29,681 nucleotides of DNA, from positions 1 through 29,681 of the forward strand of contig JANBTH010000158.1 of the NCBI GenBank assembly GCA_027578815.1, given 5' to 3'. Source of the stretch: Coemansia sp. RSA 1804. Lineage: Eukaryota; Kickxellomycota; Kickxellomycetes; Kickxellales; Kickxellaceae. The notes beneath the pieces were generated by a model. It saw only the letters and a list, made by a program, of their open reading frames with translations. It was not told where the DNA came from and searched no databases. Position numbers and translations under genes: made by a program. Of this stretch, positions 9,674-21,100 are shown one piece after another (within the stretch, counting starts at the first letter, position 1; each line of letters begins with the position of its first letter).

Positions 9674-11056
9674 ATGGGCCGCGTAACCAAGAAAGGCTCA
9701 ACGGCAAACATGCAGTCGGGCGAGAAGATTGGCAGCCCGACCAAACTCCGTCACCGCAAGCCCATTGACAACGGCAGTACCGCCGCCGCCAAGGGCGACT
9801 ACGACGACAACGATGGTGAGGATGGGCAGGGAAAAGGCACAGGCATCGTTCCGCAGGAGGATACCAAGAAGAAGTGGAGGAACTGGAGACAGCGCACGAC
9901 GTTTACGTTTCTGATGATAGCGGGGTTCTTCACGGTGATTGCACTTGGCCCACTGTCGACGATGCTGATGGTCCTGTGTCTGCAGGTGCTTATCTACCGT
10001 GAGGTGATATCGCTGTCGTCGGTGCCCAAGAAGGAGCGCGACCTGCCGTGGTCGCGTGCAATGAACGCGTACTTTCTGATATGTCTGGAGTACTATCTGT
10101 ATGGAGAGAACATGCACCGTGCGCTGAAGAGGCATCCGTGGCTGGAGGCGCATTTGCAGCCGTTCTTTGCGCACCACAGGTTCATCTCGTTCAGTCTGTA
10201 CCTGATTGGATTCGTGTGGTTTGTCAGCACACTGCGCAAGGGGTACTATCGGTTCCAGATGGGCCAGTTTGCGTGGACGCATATGGCGCTTGGATTGGTG
10301 GTGGTGCAGAGCCAGTATATGATCGAGAACATATTCGAGGGGATCTTCTGGTTCTTCCTGCCGATAGCGCTGGTGATAGTCAACGATATCTTTGCGTACG
10401 TGTTTGGGTTCTTCTTTGGACGGCACCAGCTGATTGAGCTCAGTCCAAAGAAGACGTGGGAGGGGTACATTGGCGGCGGCGTGACAACGATGATGTTTGG
10501 GTTCGTGTTCACAGCTATGCTCAGCGACTGGCCATTCATGTACTGCCCGCCGCCCAACCTGCACATGACGGCGTTTTCCAACGTTACGTGTGAGAAGAAC
10601 CCGGTGTTTGTACCGCAGGAGTACCGGGTGCCGGCGGCGCTGTCTGCGGCGCTGTCGGTTGTGCTGAAGAGACATATTGCGACGGTGACGATCCGGCCGG
10701 TGCAGTTCCACTCGCTTGCGATCTCTGCGTTTGCATCGCTGATTGCGCCGTTTGGCGGGTTCTTTGCCAGCGGTGTGAAGCGCGCGTTCAATATCAAGGA
10801 CTTTGGCAACTCGATCCCCGGCCACGGTGGCGTTACCGACCGCTTTGACTGCCAGTTCATCATGGCGGTGTTTTCGCACTCGTATTACTCCAGCTTTATC
10901 AAGGTCTCGACGGTGACTGTGGGCGGTCTGTTCTCGTCGTTCTTGTCGCTGAACTCGGAGAAGCAGATGGAGCTCTACCACAGCATTCAGGAGTACCTGC
11001 AGAGCACCGGGTCGGCGGTTGGCGAGGCTGCTAGTGCGGCTGCTGGCGCCGCGTAG
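9674..11056 (+). CDS. CDS1: Phosphatidate cytidylyltransferase (CDP-diacylglycerol synthase)
   Basis: The enzyme converts CTP and phosphatidic acid to CDP-diacylglycerol, precursor of phosphatidylinositol, phosphatidylserine, phosphatidylglycerol and cardiolipin, in the endoplasmic reticulum membrane. The 460 residues begin with a polar, charged cytosolic segment (about 1-70) followed by hydrophobic helices near 72-110, 125-140, 166-184, 225-255 and 268-286. The eukaryotic motif ELSPKKTWEGYIGGG lies at about 255-270. The family signature S-x8-K-R-x4-K-D...HGG-x2-D-R-x-D is present at about 364-393 as SGVKRAFNIKD followed by GHGGVTDRFD, with the conserved Asp residues intact. Length agrees with yeast Cds1 (457). 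It is a single exon, and the ATG has A at -3. The assignment is secure. Confidence 0.96.
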   Translation: MGRVTKKGSTANMQSGEKIGSPTKLRHRKPIDNGSTAAAKGDYDDNDGEDGQGKGTGIVPQEDTKKKWRNWRQRTTFTFLMIAGFFTVIALGPLSTMLMVLCLQVLIYREVISLSSVPKKERDLPWSRAMNAYFLICLEYYLYGENMHRALKRHPWLEAHLQPFFAHHRFISFSLYLIGFVWFVSTLRKGYYRFQMGQFAWTHMALGLVVVQSQYMIENIFEGIFWFFLPIALVIVNDIFAYVFGFFFGRHQLIELSPKKTWEGYIGGGVTTMMFGFVFTAMLSDWPFMYCPPPNLHMTAFSNVTCEKNPVFVPQEYRVPAALSAALSVVLKRHIATVTIRPVQFHSLAISAFASLIAPFGGFFASGVKRAFNIKDFGNSIPGHGGVTDRFDCQFIMAVFSHSYYSSFIKVSTVTVGGLFSSFLSLNSEKQMELYHSIQEYLQSTGSAVGEAASAAAGAA

Positions 11057-11553
11057 GACGGTTAGCCTGCCAGAGGCAGCGGCACACGCTAGCCACCACC
11101 ACACATCCACCACCTCTCTCCTCTTTCTATAGTCGATTACTCCGCCATTTCTGCGTATTTGTATGTCTTTCATTCTCTGCTTATTTACAATATCTGGCCC
11201 TGGCTATTTATTATATCCATACCTATTTGTCCATCTGCCTATCCGTCTACGCTAAATGCTTTCGTTGGATCAAGATCTGGCTCGAAACCCTGCCCTGAAA
11301 AACCAGTGGATGAGTGAGAGATGGATCCGCTTTGTTTTCGAGCATGCGTTCTTTTGTAGGCATAGCGCGTTTTATTTCACCTCTTTCTCTTTGTCTTATT
11401 TTTTTCGTGAGCACTTGTTATTATACTAGCAATCATTGGTTTTTTTTATGACTACTATCGCGCGGACCTGTAACTTCATATTTGTACATTAGACTAATTC
11501 GTATTTATATTGCATTGGAAGAGCCTAGGCGGAGTGGGGGGCGTTTGTAGAAG
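11057..11553. other. Intergenic: CDS1 3' flank and Spt8 promoter
   Basis: This short AT-rich spacer lies between two plus-strand genes. It contains T-rich runs (about 11397-11407 and 11440-11448) but I find no open frame, RNA gene or strong regulatory motif in it. Confidence 0.5.
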
Positions 11554-13176
11554 ATGTCAGACGGGGGCTTCAATGACGAGCTGCTGGAGAAGGAGCTGTT
11601 TGGGGCGGATTCGGACGACCTGGACGGAGCCGGCATGGACGTCGACGAGATGATTGGGATGGGTGACAGCGTGGCGGGGCTGGCGGGCGAAGACAGCGCT
11701 GGAGATGGGTCACTCGATCCGCTGCGCAAGGGCGGGGCGACAGCGGAGGCCAACGGCGTAAGCAACGGCACAGCAGCAGCAGCAACAACAGCCGCCGCAA
11801 CAACAGAAGGTCCGGGCGCAGACGGCGGCAGGCCACAGCAGCTGCCTGCCAAGCCGGTTGACATCGAGATGGACGTGCCGCCGGGCGAGATCACGGTGCT
11901 GACGCACGAGGCGAAGACGCGACCCACAGCATCGCAGGAGCTGACCTCGTGCGCGACATACGATATCCTGCCGACAATGTCGTTTGTCAGCGGGTACCAG
12001 ATGCACGCGGTGGCGGCCACGGCAAGCATGCGGTGGGTGTTCACGGGAGGCGAGGACGGGTACATCCGCAAGTGGGACATGGATGCGTCGGCTGGCGGCA
12101 AGCAGCTTCTGACGCAGGGCCAGCGCCACGCGCTTGTCGACAGCGTGAGCAAGGCTGGCGTGATGGCGTCGTACTGGGACCATAGCGACAAGACGGAGGA
12201 TACCGAGATGCTGTCGCCCGTGTATAGTCTGGCTGTGCAGTCGCAGGCCGAATGGCTTGTGTCGGGCATGAAGAGCGGACACATTGGGTTGTGGACCGTG
12301 CGGCATGACGAGGGCCGGAGGGTTGCGCTGCTGGCCAAGCACTCGAAGCCGGTGTCGGTGCTGCGCATCTCGCCCGACGAGTTCGGTCTGGTCAGCGGGT
12401 CGTGGGACCGTGCTGTGCTGTACTGGGATCTGAACAGCGGCAAGATAGCGCGCGCCTTTGCCGGGCATGTGTCGCAGATCAGCTCCGCCGAGTTCCGTCC
12501 GACGCTGGCGCCAGAACTGCGTGCGACGGATACAAACAGAGACGACAGCGATGACAGAAGCAGCAGACGCAACAGCCAAGAGGAGGATGGCGACAGCAGC
12601 GACCGGGAATCAGGCACGGCAGCCAGCCAGGCGTTTGATGTCAAGGCGGCCAGCCATGTGCTGCTGACAGCAAGCATCGACGGACAGTGCTACTTGTGGG
12701 ATGTGCGAGCCCCGCACAGGCTTCCGCACGCACTCAACGCAGCGCCCAGGACGCCGCGGTGGGCGGCATCGGCGTGCTGGAGCGTCGACGGATCGCGCAT
12801 CTACGTGGGGCGCCGCAACAACACCATCGACGAGTACGACGTGGCAATGATGGGATCCGACCCCGTTCGCACGCTGCGGCTGCCCATGAACTCGGGCCCC
12901 GTCACCGCGGTGGCCGCCATGCCCAACGGCCGCAGCCTCGTGTGCGCCTCCACCGACAATGTGCGCATGTGGAATCTGGCCGACGATTCAGCCAGCGACG
13001 GTGCGCGTGCCGCTGTGCCCTTCCAGATCGTCCCCGGCCACCACGGCGGCGCAATCTCCAGCATCCTTGTCGATGAGCGCTCCCGCTACATGCTGACCAC
13101 GTCGGGGAACCGCGGCTGGGAGGGCTCGTCTAACAACCTGCATCTGGGCTACGAGATCAGTCCTCTGGACCGCTGA
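11554..13176 (+). CDS. SPT8: SAGA complex subunit Spt8 (WD40 protein)
   Basis: Spt8 is a nuclear WD40 subunit of the fungal SAGA co-activator that contacts TATA-binding protein. The 540 residues have an acidic, low-complexity N-terminus (1-120) and then Spt8-specific sequence: CATYDILPTMSFVSGYQMHA, RWVFTGGEDGYIRKWDMDAS, RHALVDSVSKAGVMASYWDH, LSPVYSLAVQSQAEWLVSGM and VSGSWDRAVLYWDLNSGKI, followed by GHVSQISSAEFRP. A charged insert of about 40 residues (near 325-365, Asp/Ser/Arg-rich) separates WD repeats before SIDGQCYLWDVRAPH. The combination of the SxTKAGxxxSYW-like segment and the WD repeats is diagnostic; generic WD40 proteins lack it. It is a single exon, and the start has A at -3. Tra1, whose maturation involves the Asa1 machinery encoded downstream in this window, is in the same complex. 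Confidence 0.93.
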   Translation: MSDGGFNDELLEKELFGADSDDLDGAGMDVDEMIGMGDSVAGLAGEDSAGDGSLDPLRKGGATAEANGVSNGTAAAATTAAATTEGPGADGGRPQQLPAKPVDIEMDVPPGEITVLTHEAKTRPTASQELTSCATYDILPTMSFVSGYQMHAVAATASMRWVFTGGEDGYIRKWDMDASAGGKQLLTQGQRHALVDSVSKAGVMASYWDHSDKTEDTEMLSPVYSLAVQSQAEWLVSGMKSGHIGLWTVRHDEGRRVALLAKHSKPVSVLRISPDEFGLVSGSWDRAVLYWDLNSGKIARAFAGHVSQISSAEFRPTLAPELRATDTNRDDSDDRSSRRNSQEEDGDSSDRESGTAASQAFDVKAASHVLLTASIDGQCYLWDVRAPHRLPHALNAAPRTPRWAASACWSVDGSRIYVGRRNNTIDEYDVAMMGSDPVRTLRLPMNSGPVTAVAAMPNGRSLVCASTDNVRMWNLADDSASDGARAAVPFQIVPGHHGGAISSILVDERSRYMLTTSGNRGWEGSSNNLHLGYEISPLDR

Positions 13177-13565
13177 GCGCTGATCTGCCTGGTTGCTTGC
13201 TGATCTGATCCATCCGTCTTTTCTTCTTTGGCCGTAAATGAAATATCAAAAATATGTCCCCGCGAAATGCATGTGAAAGCGGCCAATTTCGGCTTTGCTT
13301 TGGCTCAAGCAGCACCACCGCGCATACAGAAGCGACGGGCCATGGAAGCAGGCCTGAAAGTTGCACTCGTCCTTTTCTTTCGCATCAGCTCCCTCTTTTT
13401 CTTCTATTCTCTTGCTGTTATTCTTCGCTCGTAAACGGTCCTCTTATTGCTACTACTACGCTTTCCTTGTGGCTGGCCAGCGTACGGGCCCATTTCCATG
13501 GAATTCTCCCCTTCTCCCCTCGAGCATCCGCACAACGTTGGTAATCTAGAAACATAAAAGCGACA
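13177..13565. other. Intergenic: Spt8 3' flank and promoter of the next gene
   Basis: A CT/T-rich tract covers about 13365-13430 and is the likely initiation region of the following gene. No gene or RNA is supported here. Confidence 0.5.
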
Positions 13566-14387
13566 ATGCGTACGGAGAGCGTGAAGATAACGTACAGCCG
13601 ATGGCTGTTCTACACGCATCTCAGCATCATCGTGGCCGTGTGCGCACGGTACGTGGCCAGCGTCACGACCGGCCCTGCGGTGCACACGCTCGGGACGCTC
13701 AGCAGCCTGTGTCTGATCCTGGTGGCCAGCTACCACATCGTGTTTTTTGTGTCGCTCAACTACCGGCCGGTGTGGTTCGAGCCCACCGTTGTCTTCCACT
13801 CGCCGTTTGCCTGGGCCGCCATCTGGCTGCTGGTGTTCCATGGCGAGGACCGGCGAATGGCGGACGCCGCCGACGATGGCGCCGACATGGTGGCCGTCCA
13901 TCCGCTGCGCCGCTTTGTTGATCGCCGCGTCGGCCCCGTGGTCCTCCTGGCCATGCATGTGTTTGTGTGGTACATGCGCCGCACCGTCATCGGCGTCACT
14001 GTCTTTGAGCGCAAGAGCCGCGCCTCGCTCCTCTCCTACCGCTGCTACCGCGTCTACACCGCTCTGGCTGCCCCGCTGATCGTTATTGCCTGGAAACTCT
14101 ACCCGTATGCCGCCGTTGGCTGGTGGCACGCCTCCTCCTCATCGTCGTCATCCTTCTCCCGAGGCCGCATCGATACCGGCGGCCTGTTCCACGACATGCC
14201 CGTTGATCGCGTTGCCATCGGCCGCGCCAGACTCCTGGTTACCATGGCTGTGTCCGGCGCCACCCATGTGCTGTGGTACAGCTTTATCAGCTATGCCTAC
14301 CAGGTGGTTGTCTGGAAGGACTACATGCGTGAGGGCGTGGTTATCTGGGTTGTTGGCGATGTGACTGTCTGCACAAAGCTCCATTGA
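13566..14387 (+). CDS. Multi-pass membrane protein, family not recognised
   Basis: The 273-residue product is read from an ATG with A at -3 and uses the same G/C-ending codons as the genes to its left, which supports it being real. Hydrophobic segments lie at about 14-32, 43-64, 74-92, 121-146, 160-179 and 221-250, giving about six membrane spans. Between spans three and four is an acidic loop (residues 94-110, Asp/Ala-rich). A run of Ser at 190-197 precedes a hydrophilic segment containing DTGGLFHDMPVDRVAIGRAR. Trp, Tyr and His are frequent in the helices. I see no signal peptide, no catalytic motif and no family I can name. It is followed by a poly(A)-like signal at 14523. A fungal membrane protein of unknown function is all that can be claimed. 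Confidence 0.75.
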   Translation: MRTESVKITYSRWLFYTHLSIIVAVCARYVASVTTGPAVHTLGTLSSLCLILVASYHIVFFVSLNYRPVWFEPTVVFHSPFAWAAIWLLVFHGEDRRMADAADDGADMVAVHPLRRFVDRRVGPVVLLAMHVFVWYMRRTVIGVTVFERKSRASLLSYRCYRVYTALAAPLIVIAWKLYPYAAVGWWHASSSSSSSFSRGRIDTGGLFHDMPVDRVAIGRARLLVTMAVSGATHVLWYSFISYAYQVVVWKDYMREGVVIWVVGDVTVCTKLH

Positions 14388-15135
14388 CTGCGTAGTGTTG
14401 TATATATGCTAATTTCTTATCGTTGTCTGCTGCTTGTCCGTGTTGGCGCATCCTAATGGCTCTATAACTCCCTCCTTTTTCTATTTACGATCTTTGTATG
14501 CTGTTCTTTGTGCGCATGTGTAAATAAACTAATGTCCTGCATTTATTGTATGTCACGAATTAAATAGGCAAACAAAAAGCTACATGCAGCCGTTTCCGCT
14601 GCTTCAAAGCAGTATATGCTAAAGATACAAACTAAAAAAAGATATGGCTTCAAGGTTGTGCACTGATTATATTATCCTATTTAAAAAGAACTAGATGATT
14701 GAAGCATATGATAACAAATTCGGCATACGGTATTGACTTCTTTACAACCAGAAATGTGTATCATAAGTGCGGTTTACGAGTATCACTGCTGCAAGTTCAG
14801 CAATAATTGCACTACATGGAAGCTAGCGAGATGTCAGAAGAGCGTTTCTTATTCAGGTTTGTAGACAAGGAAACAGCTTACTGCATATTGCGAGAAAAGC
14901 CTTGCCTCAAATGTTTACAAAGTTGCGTTTCTGGCTATTCGTTTTACTGTCATGTAGCTACTTCACAATTGCGGACGCTGTATATATTGCCTCTAACAAC
15001 GTTCCTGCTCCTCTGCAGATGGCGAAAGCAAGGGCAATTTATATTTAATTGAGCATCAGAGCGCGTATGACTTTGTTCAGAGCAACACACGGATCAAATA
15101 GTGAAAAGAGAGAAGAAGCATAGTAAGAAAAAGGA
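14388..15135. other. Convergent intergenic region between the membrane protein and Nup192
   Basis: Both flanking genes end here, so this should be 3' UTR and terminator sequence. It is AT-rich with a single 81-codon open frame (14807-15052) that has no recognisable content. I see no tRNA-like or box C/D snoRNA structure. Confidence 0.5.
14523..14528 (+). terminator. Candidate polyadenylation signal AATAAA
   Basis: An exact AATAAA lies about 135 bases after the stop codon of the 13566-14387 gene, in AT-rich sequence. The hexamer is short, so chance occurrence is possible, but its position is suitable for that transcript's 3' end. Confidence 0.4.
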
Positions 15136-18100
15136 CTAGGAAGAAATAGAGGCATCGCGAAGCACAAGGTCCTTAATGCGACGGATAAGCATCTGCATAA
15201 AGCGAGAGTGTGTTGATGCGTTGGAGAACTCGTCCGCCGTGAGCTTAATCTCCGAGAGTGCAACTAAGATCGGCGGCAGAGTAATTGAGGCATCGGTCTT
15301 TAGCATGTCACGCTCTTGAGGAGACAACTGGGACACTGAAGACAGCAAGCGGTTAGCAGCATTGCTGCCACCATACCCATTGCCCAGTCCATACATGTTG
15401 CCAGCACTATCATCATCCGTACTGGCGTTGATAAAGTACGACAGGTGTCTCCATAGAAGAACCAGCGACTGTTCAACAGCAGTCACAAGCATTGTAACAC
15501 TCCGCCCGATGCGCTGGGCTTGCTGCGCCAAAAGAACGGACGCCAGTGCACGCATCTGCGGCGTGCTGAGGTCGTCTGAAAGCTCAACATACGGAGATGT
15601 GTCGATAAGCTTGCGCAGGTCAGCAACAGCCATCTCAGAAGCGTTTTTCGACAGACGCAGCTTCTCCTTGCGCGCATTGCGGCCACGTTCAATCTGCGAC
15701 GCCGAGCGACGGACAAATGCAACGAGCGTTGCCAAAGATGGCGTGTAGTCAGACTCACGGCTATGCTCGATGCTCCAGGAAAAGGCGGGTCGGAAAGTGC
15801 GTGTTTCATCGGGGGTCGAACCACTGCCAATCTGCTCTGTAATAGTCTGGGCGTAAGAAATTACATTGTGGACAATAGAGTCCACCAGCTCACTTGCCTG
15901 CTGTCCAAACACAGTGTGCTGAATGTCTTTAACTGGACGCTCGCCAAGAGCGCTTGCCACAGAGTCCTTTGCCTCGTCGTCAAATGGCGATGCGGGAACC
16001 TGCGACTGCGCACGCTCAACATCGTTGGTCGCAAGCAACCTGTTTACCCAGGTGCCATTGGCGCAGAGCTTGGGCATCAGAGCAAGCATGAGCATGTTTA
16101 GCGAGCTGATGCCAACATGGCCTGACCCGGCAAGCGCCGCCTCGCGGTCAAGAACGGAGCGCTGGCGCGAGATGTAGAACACAAGCGCTGTGATTGCCTT
16201 GGTTTCGGTGAGCAAAGCAATTGAAAGAGGCGTCGAGGGGAGTGCGGCCTCCTTTAGAATTGCCTCCAAAACGGCATAATGCTGGGAAACAAACCGCGCA
16301 GCCTTCATCCACAGCGTCAGATTGTCACGCCCAATGCGCATAACCAGAACAAGCATCAGATCAAGGGCGGGCATAAGGAGCTGATGGTAGCGCTCTGCTC
16401 GAGCGGGAATAAAGGCGTCAGCGTAGTTGACCAGACCACTGTCGTTCCTAATGCTTGGCTTGAGGTCCAAAAATGCACAGTCGGAAAGAACATCGAGAAT
16501 CCCATTTTCCAAAAGCCTTTCTGCGCCGTCCTGGCGTTGAGCAATGCGAAGGAAGAACGCAAGCTTGGCTTCATAGATGTAAAGAGAGTTGAGCGAGGCA
16601 GGATCCAGTTGAAGCGTTGCCTGGATAGCTTGGTCTTCACGGCGAACAATAGAGCCAATATACGATGAGAAGAAGTTCTTGCGTGCAAGGAACATGACAA
16701 CGCGGTTTGGCGACGGTTCAAAGCTGAAAAGCGCCGCCAGACCATCCAAGAGGGTAAACGCAACTGTTTTCCAGGCATCCGACGCATCAGCAGCATCAGT
16801 ACTCGCTGATTCAAGAAGTCGCTCGCCAAGCGTGGACTCTGCAAGCACATCCAAGGCTCCAGAGACAAGCCTGCTCTTTGAATGGTGCTCGGCGACAGAG
16901 CCAGAAAGCTGCTTGTTCATGCTCATACTGGGCGTGCCTTCTGCCTCTGCCGTTGCCAGTTTGCGAATGCCACAAAGGAAGTGAAGCATCGACGCGTAAA
17001 CGTTGCCTCGAAGATGAAGCGAAGACTGTGCGGCTAGAGTTAACGAAGAACTAACAAGAAGCTTCCACACATCCAGCAGCGGCTCAACCGGAAGCCTGCT
17101 ATCAATGGCCGGAGGAAGTTGACGTGATTGTCCAGAAACACCGGGTTTGCTCATTGCAAGCGAGGCGCGTGAAAGAACCCCCGAGCGCGTCCATTCCATT
17201 GCAAGCCGCTCAGTAACAAGCGTTAGCGTCGGCGCAAGAGCCGTCAGCAGTTCCGAATGGCGGAGCTCTTGCTCAGCAGATGGCGGTTCAATCCACCATC
17301 CAGACGCGTTAGATGCAGAAGTGAATTTTGCACGAGTATAAACAGAGTCGTTCTCTGACATGACCTGCACAAGCCTCCGGAGAATCTGGAAGGCTGTGCG
17401 CTCACGCCCTGAGCGGCCACCCGACTCGATCTTGTCCCACGCAGAAGACACCACAATTTCGGCAATTTCTTTCCATCCACGCAATGCGCTAGAGTATGCA
17501 AAGAACAGCTCGCGCTCCTGGTTAGCAAAGTAGCAACGAACCAGGACCCGGCGAATGGTCTTATAGACGCGCTGACGAGTGGATGTCGAGTTTAGGGCAC
17601 CGCTGGACTCTAGAGTCTCTTCGGCTTGCCTTAACAACGCGACCAGTGCATGGAGATCGTAGATCGCACAGCCACGCTCGTTCAAAACAATACAAGAGTT
17701 TACATCCACATTTAGAATGTCAGTGTCAAGTGCTGCGACAGAGTTTGATGGTGAGCTGAACGAAGCGACTACGTTGTCACCTTCCATATAGTCAGACTCA
17801 TTGTCGTTTCCAAGCGATGTTCCATCGGAAAGATACTCGGCTTCGGTCTCGCGCTGCTGACGACGCAGAACATAGGAGGAATCGCGATAGGCTTGGCGCA
17901 GGCAGTCAAACAACGCCAGCACGCGCATACGCGAGTCCAAAAAGTTCTGTGCACCGTTTCCTGGAAGTAAGCTAAAGACGTCGTTCTCATCGGCATCGGA
18001 GCCTGAATTCTGGTTTGCATCGCCAACAAGCCACTCAACTATAAGCTTGGCACGCGAACGCGAGTCTTGAAGAACTAGGCTATGCAGCTCAAGTGCTGTA

Positions 18101-21100
18101 CTACGCCAGAGCCACGCGCGAGCATGCATCTGAGCATACACCCGAACTGATCCATAAAGAGCAGCAAAGTGACTGACTGCTTCAAAGTCCAAGCTGTTTG
18201 CCGCATACCCTTCGGCGTCCGTTTGCTGAATATCTGGAACAATAGTTGCGGGCGTAGTGCTAATCTGGGTAGAGAAAAAGTCCTCGCGGGCGCGAAGGAA
18301 CCGAAGCGTGACATCGCTTGTTACTGGATCAGAGCACAGATGGTAGATCAGGTGGTAGCAGCGTTCAGCAAAGCGTGGACGGCTATCCAGAAGCGCTGAC
18401 GAGTTTACGCTGTAATCAACAGCAACATCGCCAGAGGCCAGGCGGTCTTTGCGAAGGAGATCAAGAACAGTGTGAAGGCAGGTAGAACGTTGAGATGGAT
18501 CTGGAAGGTCACCAGTTGCTGGCTTGCTAAGACTAAAGCCAAGAAGGTAGTGTGCAATTGTGGGCGCAGGCTTTGAAGAAGATAGGTTGGCCAGCAACAA
18601 ATCTATAATTGCAACTGGTATAGATTTTGCAGAAGCCAAAAGCTGCTGGTCATCAAGCCCGCTGGTAAAGCCCTTGGATGCTTCCCCGATCAACGCGCCA
18701 GCCTGCGACTCGGCTGCACTGTCGTCCTCCAGTTCAAGACAGTTGATAAAGCCGTGGAGGATGCGCACGCTCTCTTCGCTCTGGTCAATCATACCAACAA
18801 GTCGATTTAAGGTCAACGAGCTTGAGCCCGAGTTGCGCGTCATCCCATCATCGACACCGTTAAAGACCGACGACTCGGACAGGATATGAAGGATTTTGAT
18901 TGTTGCAAGGCAGATGTCCGGCGAGGCAACGCAGTTGATGTAGGTAATCATCTTAATTACCGACTCTCTACGCGTTAGAAGAAGCTGCTCCAGTGTGGTA
19001 AGCGAGCGCGGGAGATTGAATGGGAAGCCAAGCATATCGCTCGATTCAAGCAGCACAGGGACTGTATGGCGCAGGAGAACATTCTGGATACGAAGAATAC
19101 GGAGCAGAATTCGCAGCGTGCGCAAAACGGCCTGCTCAATAGACCTGCCCAAGTCACCAGTAGAGGTGTTGAGAGTGTCCACACCAACGGCGAGGATATG
19201 AAGCAGCGTGTCAAGCAGTCTTGAACCGCATAGAATGCGGATTGCAATCTCAAACCCAGGATGTGTGACAATGAGCTGAAGCGCAGCTGCTGAACCGCCA
19301 TTTTGGCGGAAGGCGCTAGAACTTAAGTGAGAGATATTCTGCCCATTGCTATCAGTAATAAATGCACTCAGATCCAAGGTCCCGAGTGAGCGCTCCACTA
19401 CATCAAGAGAGAGAGCATAGACGCTCCACTTCTCCGACGAGAAGCGATAGGCACGCTGGTCGGCCTTGAGAAGCACGTTGTCCAGCACAAACCCAACATA
19501 TGGACTGATTCCAGGAACGCGATACGACTCACCAAGGTCCGTTGGAGTCGATGGTGAGGGCAGTGAATATAGCACTGGATCACGGTCCATGTTTGACAGC
19601 GCTGGAGCACCACTTGAGGGATGTATAAGAGACGAAATAAGACGTACAAATGCGCGAACCTCTGGATAGGACTCTGCTGCTGCCTCTACCTCTTCCAGCT
19701 CGTAAACAATGCCACCGCGGTTCTGCAGCGGCCTGCTAAAGCCTCCCCGCCCAATATTGACCCTCCGCGACGGTGTTTTGTCTGGCATTGGGACCTGCTG
19801 CACATCTGCAGGGCGGGAGTTACGCAGGGCATCAATGTTGTTTGTTGTCGGAAGGGTTTGGCTCTGCTCTAGCATCATCCAACAGCGACGCGCCATCTCG
19901 TTGATGGCCTGGTAGACGTTATCGGTGTGCACCTCGTCGCCATATGGAATCCCAAGATCAAGCTCTCCAAAAGCGGCAATCGTATTAATAAGGTTTGCCT
20001 TCAACGGGACAGGAACCGCGCAGCCAAGCAGATTGAACATTGTGATAATCGCATTGTACTCGGGACTCTCATAAAGAGTAGTTCTGGCTACAATCGAGTA
20101 TCTAACAACCGAGCGACAAAGACGCAGGAATGAGCGCAGCAAGGAGATCTCGGCTTCAGGAATTTCAGGAATCTCTGCTAATGGATCAGACCCATCCTGT
20201 CTAAGGCTGGTGGCGTAAAAGTCCAGTGCTCCAAACAAGGCTGACCACGAGCAGAGCGGTGCCTGGTTAGAAGCCATTTGATTGCGACTAGGGCTCATTA
20301 GGCTGCCGCTCGAAGCACTCATAAACTCATGTGCGCATACACTTGCCTTGGGTCCACAAGCAAGTGCCGAGAGCATGTTAAAGTATCCGCGGATCATGCC
20401 TTGTTCCCGACAGTCGGAACCCCAGCGCATAAAGACAGACAGGCGGTCGTCAAGCTCCACGTGGTTGTTATTGCCCTGGCCCCAGAAACGAAGTCCAGCG
20501 TCGGGTTTGTCAGAGTATAAAACCGTGATCCACAAGAATAGGCACTCGGTGTCACGACGCGGTTCGACTGCTGATGGCGTGCTTGGTGCAGGTGCGCCTG
20601 CAGTGCCAGAGATGGGTCTGCTATAGCGATAGCCTCCCTGAAGCATGGCCTGCTGCTGTTGCTGTTGTTGGCGCTGTTCCTCTTGGAATATGCGTTGTTG
20701 CTCAGCCTGCTGGGCTTGGTAGATGGCGTCTTCCTCGCTGTAACGCATGCGCCGAATAAGACTGGACATTCTCTCAATAAACGTAGAAAGCGTGTCCTCC
20801 AGCGTACGCTCGATTTGCCACTGGAATTCGGGGGAAATATCAGTAAAGTGAGGATAGCGCATAGGCTCGGACTTTTCCTTGTTTTCGGATGAGCTGTCAG
20901 CTATCTTTTCAGCAGAAGCGTTTTCATGCTGTCGCTGCAAAACCTCAAACTCTGCCGACAAATCGTACTCGAGGTCGTCAGAAATTCGAAACCCAAGAAG
21001 ATAATCAACAGCAAAGCAGTAAGCGCCCATCTTGATGGCCTGTTCTGCAATGCTCTCCACGCGATCCTCACGAAAACCAATCAGCCTGTCGAATCCAGGC

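Noticed and set aside
9698..11173. 491-codon minus-strand frame opposite the CDP-diacylglycerol synthase
   Set aside because: It is Arg/His/Gln-rich with no recognisable motif and lies exactly opposite a secure enzyme gene.
11505..12677. 390-codon minus-strand frame opposite Spt8
   Set aside because: It is Ser/Ala/Pro-rich low-complexity reading produced by the codon bias of the plus-strand gene.
14807..15052. 81-codon frame in the convergent spacer
   Set aside because: It has no recognisable sequence and lies between two gene 3' ends in AT-rich DNA.
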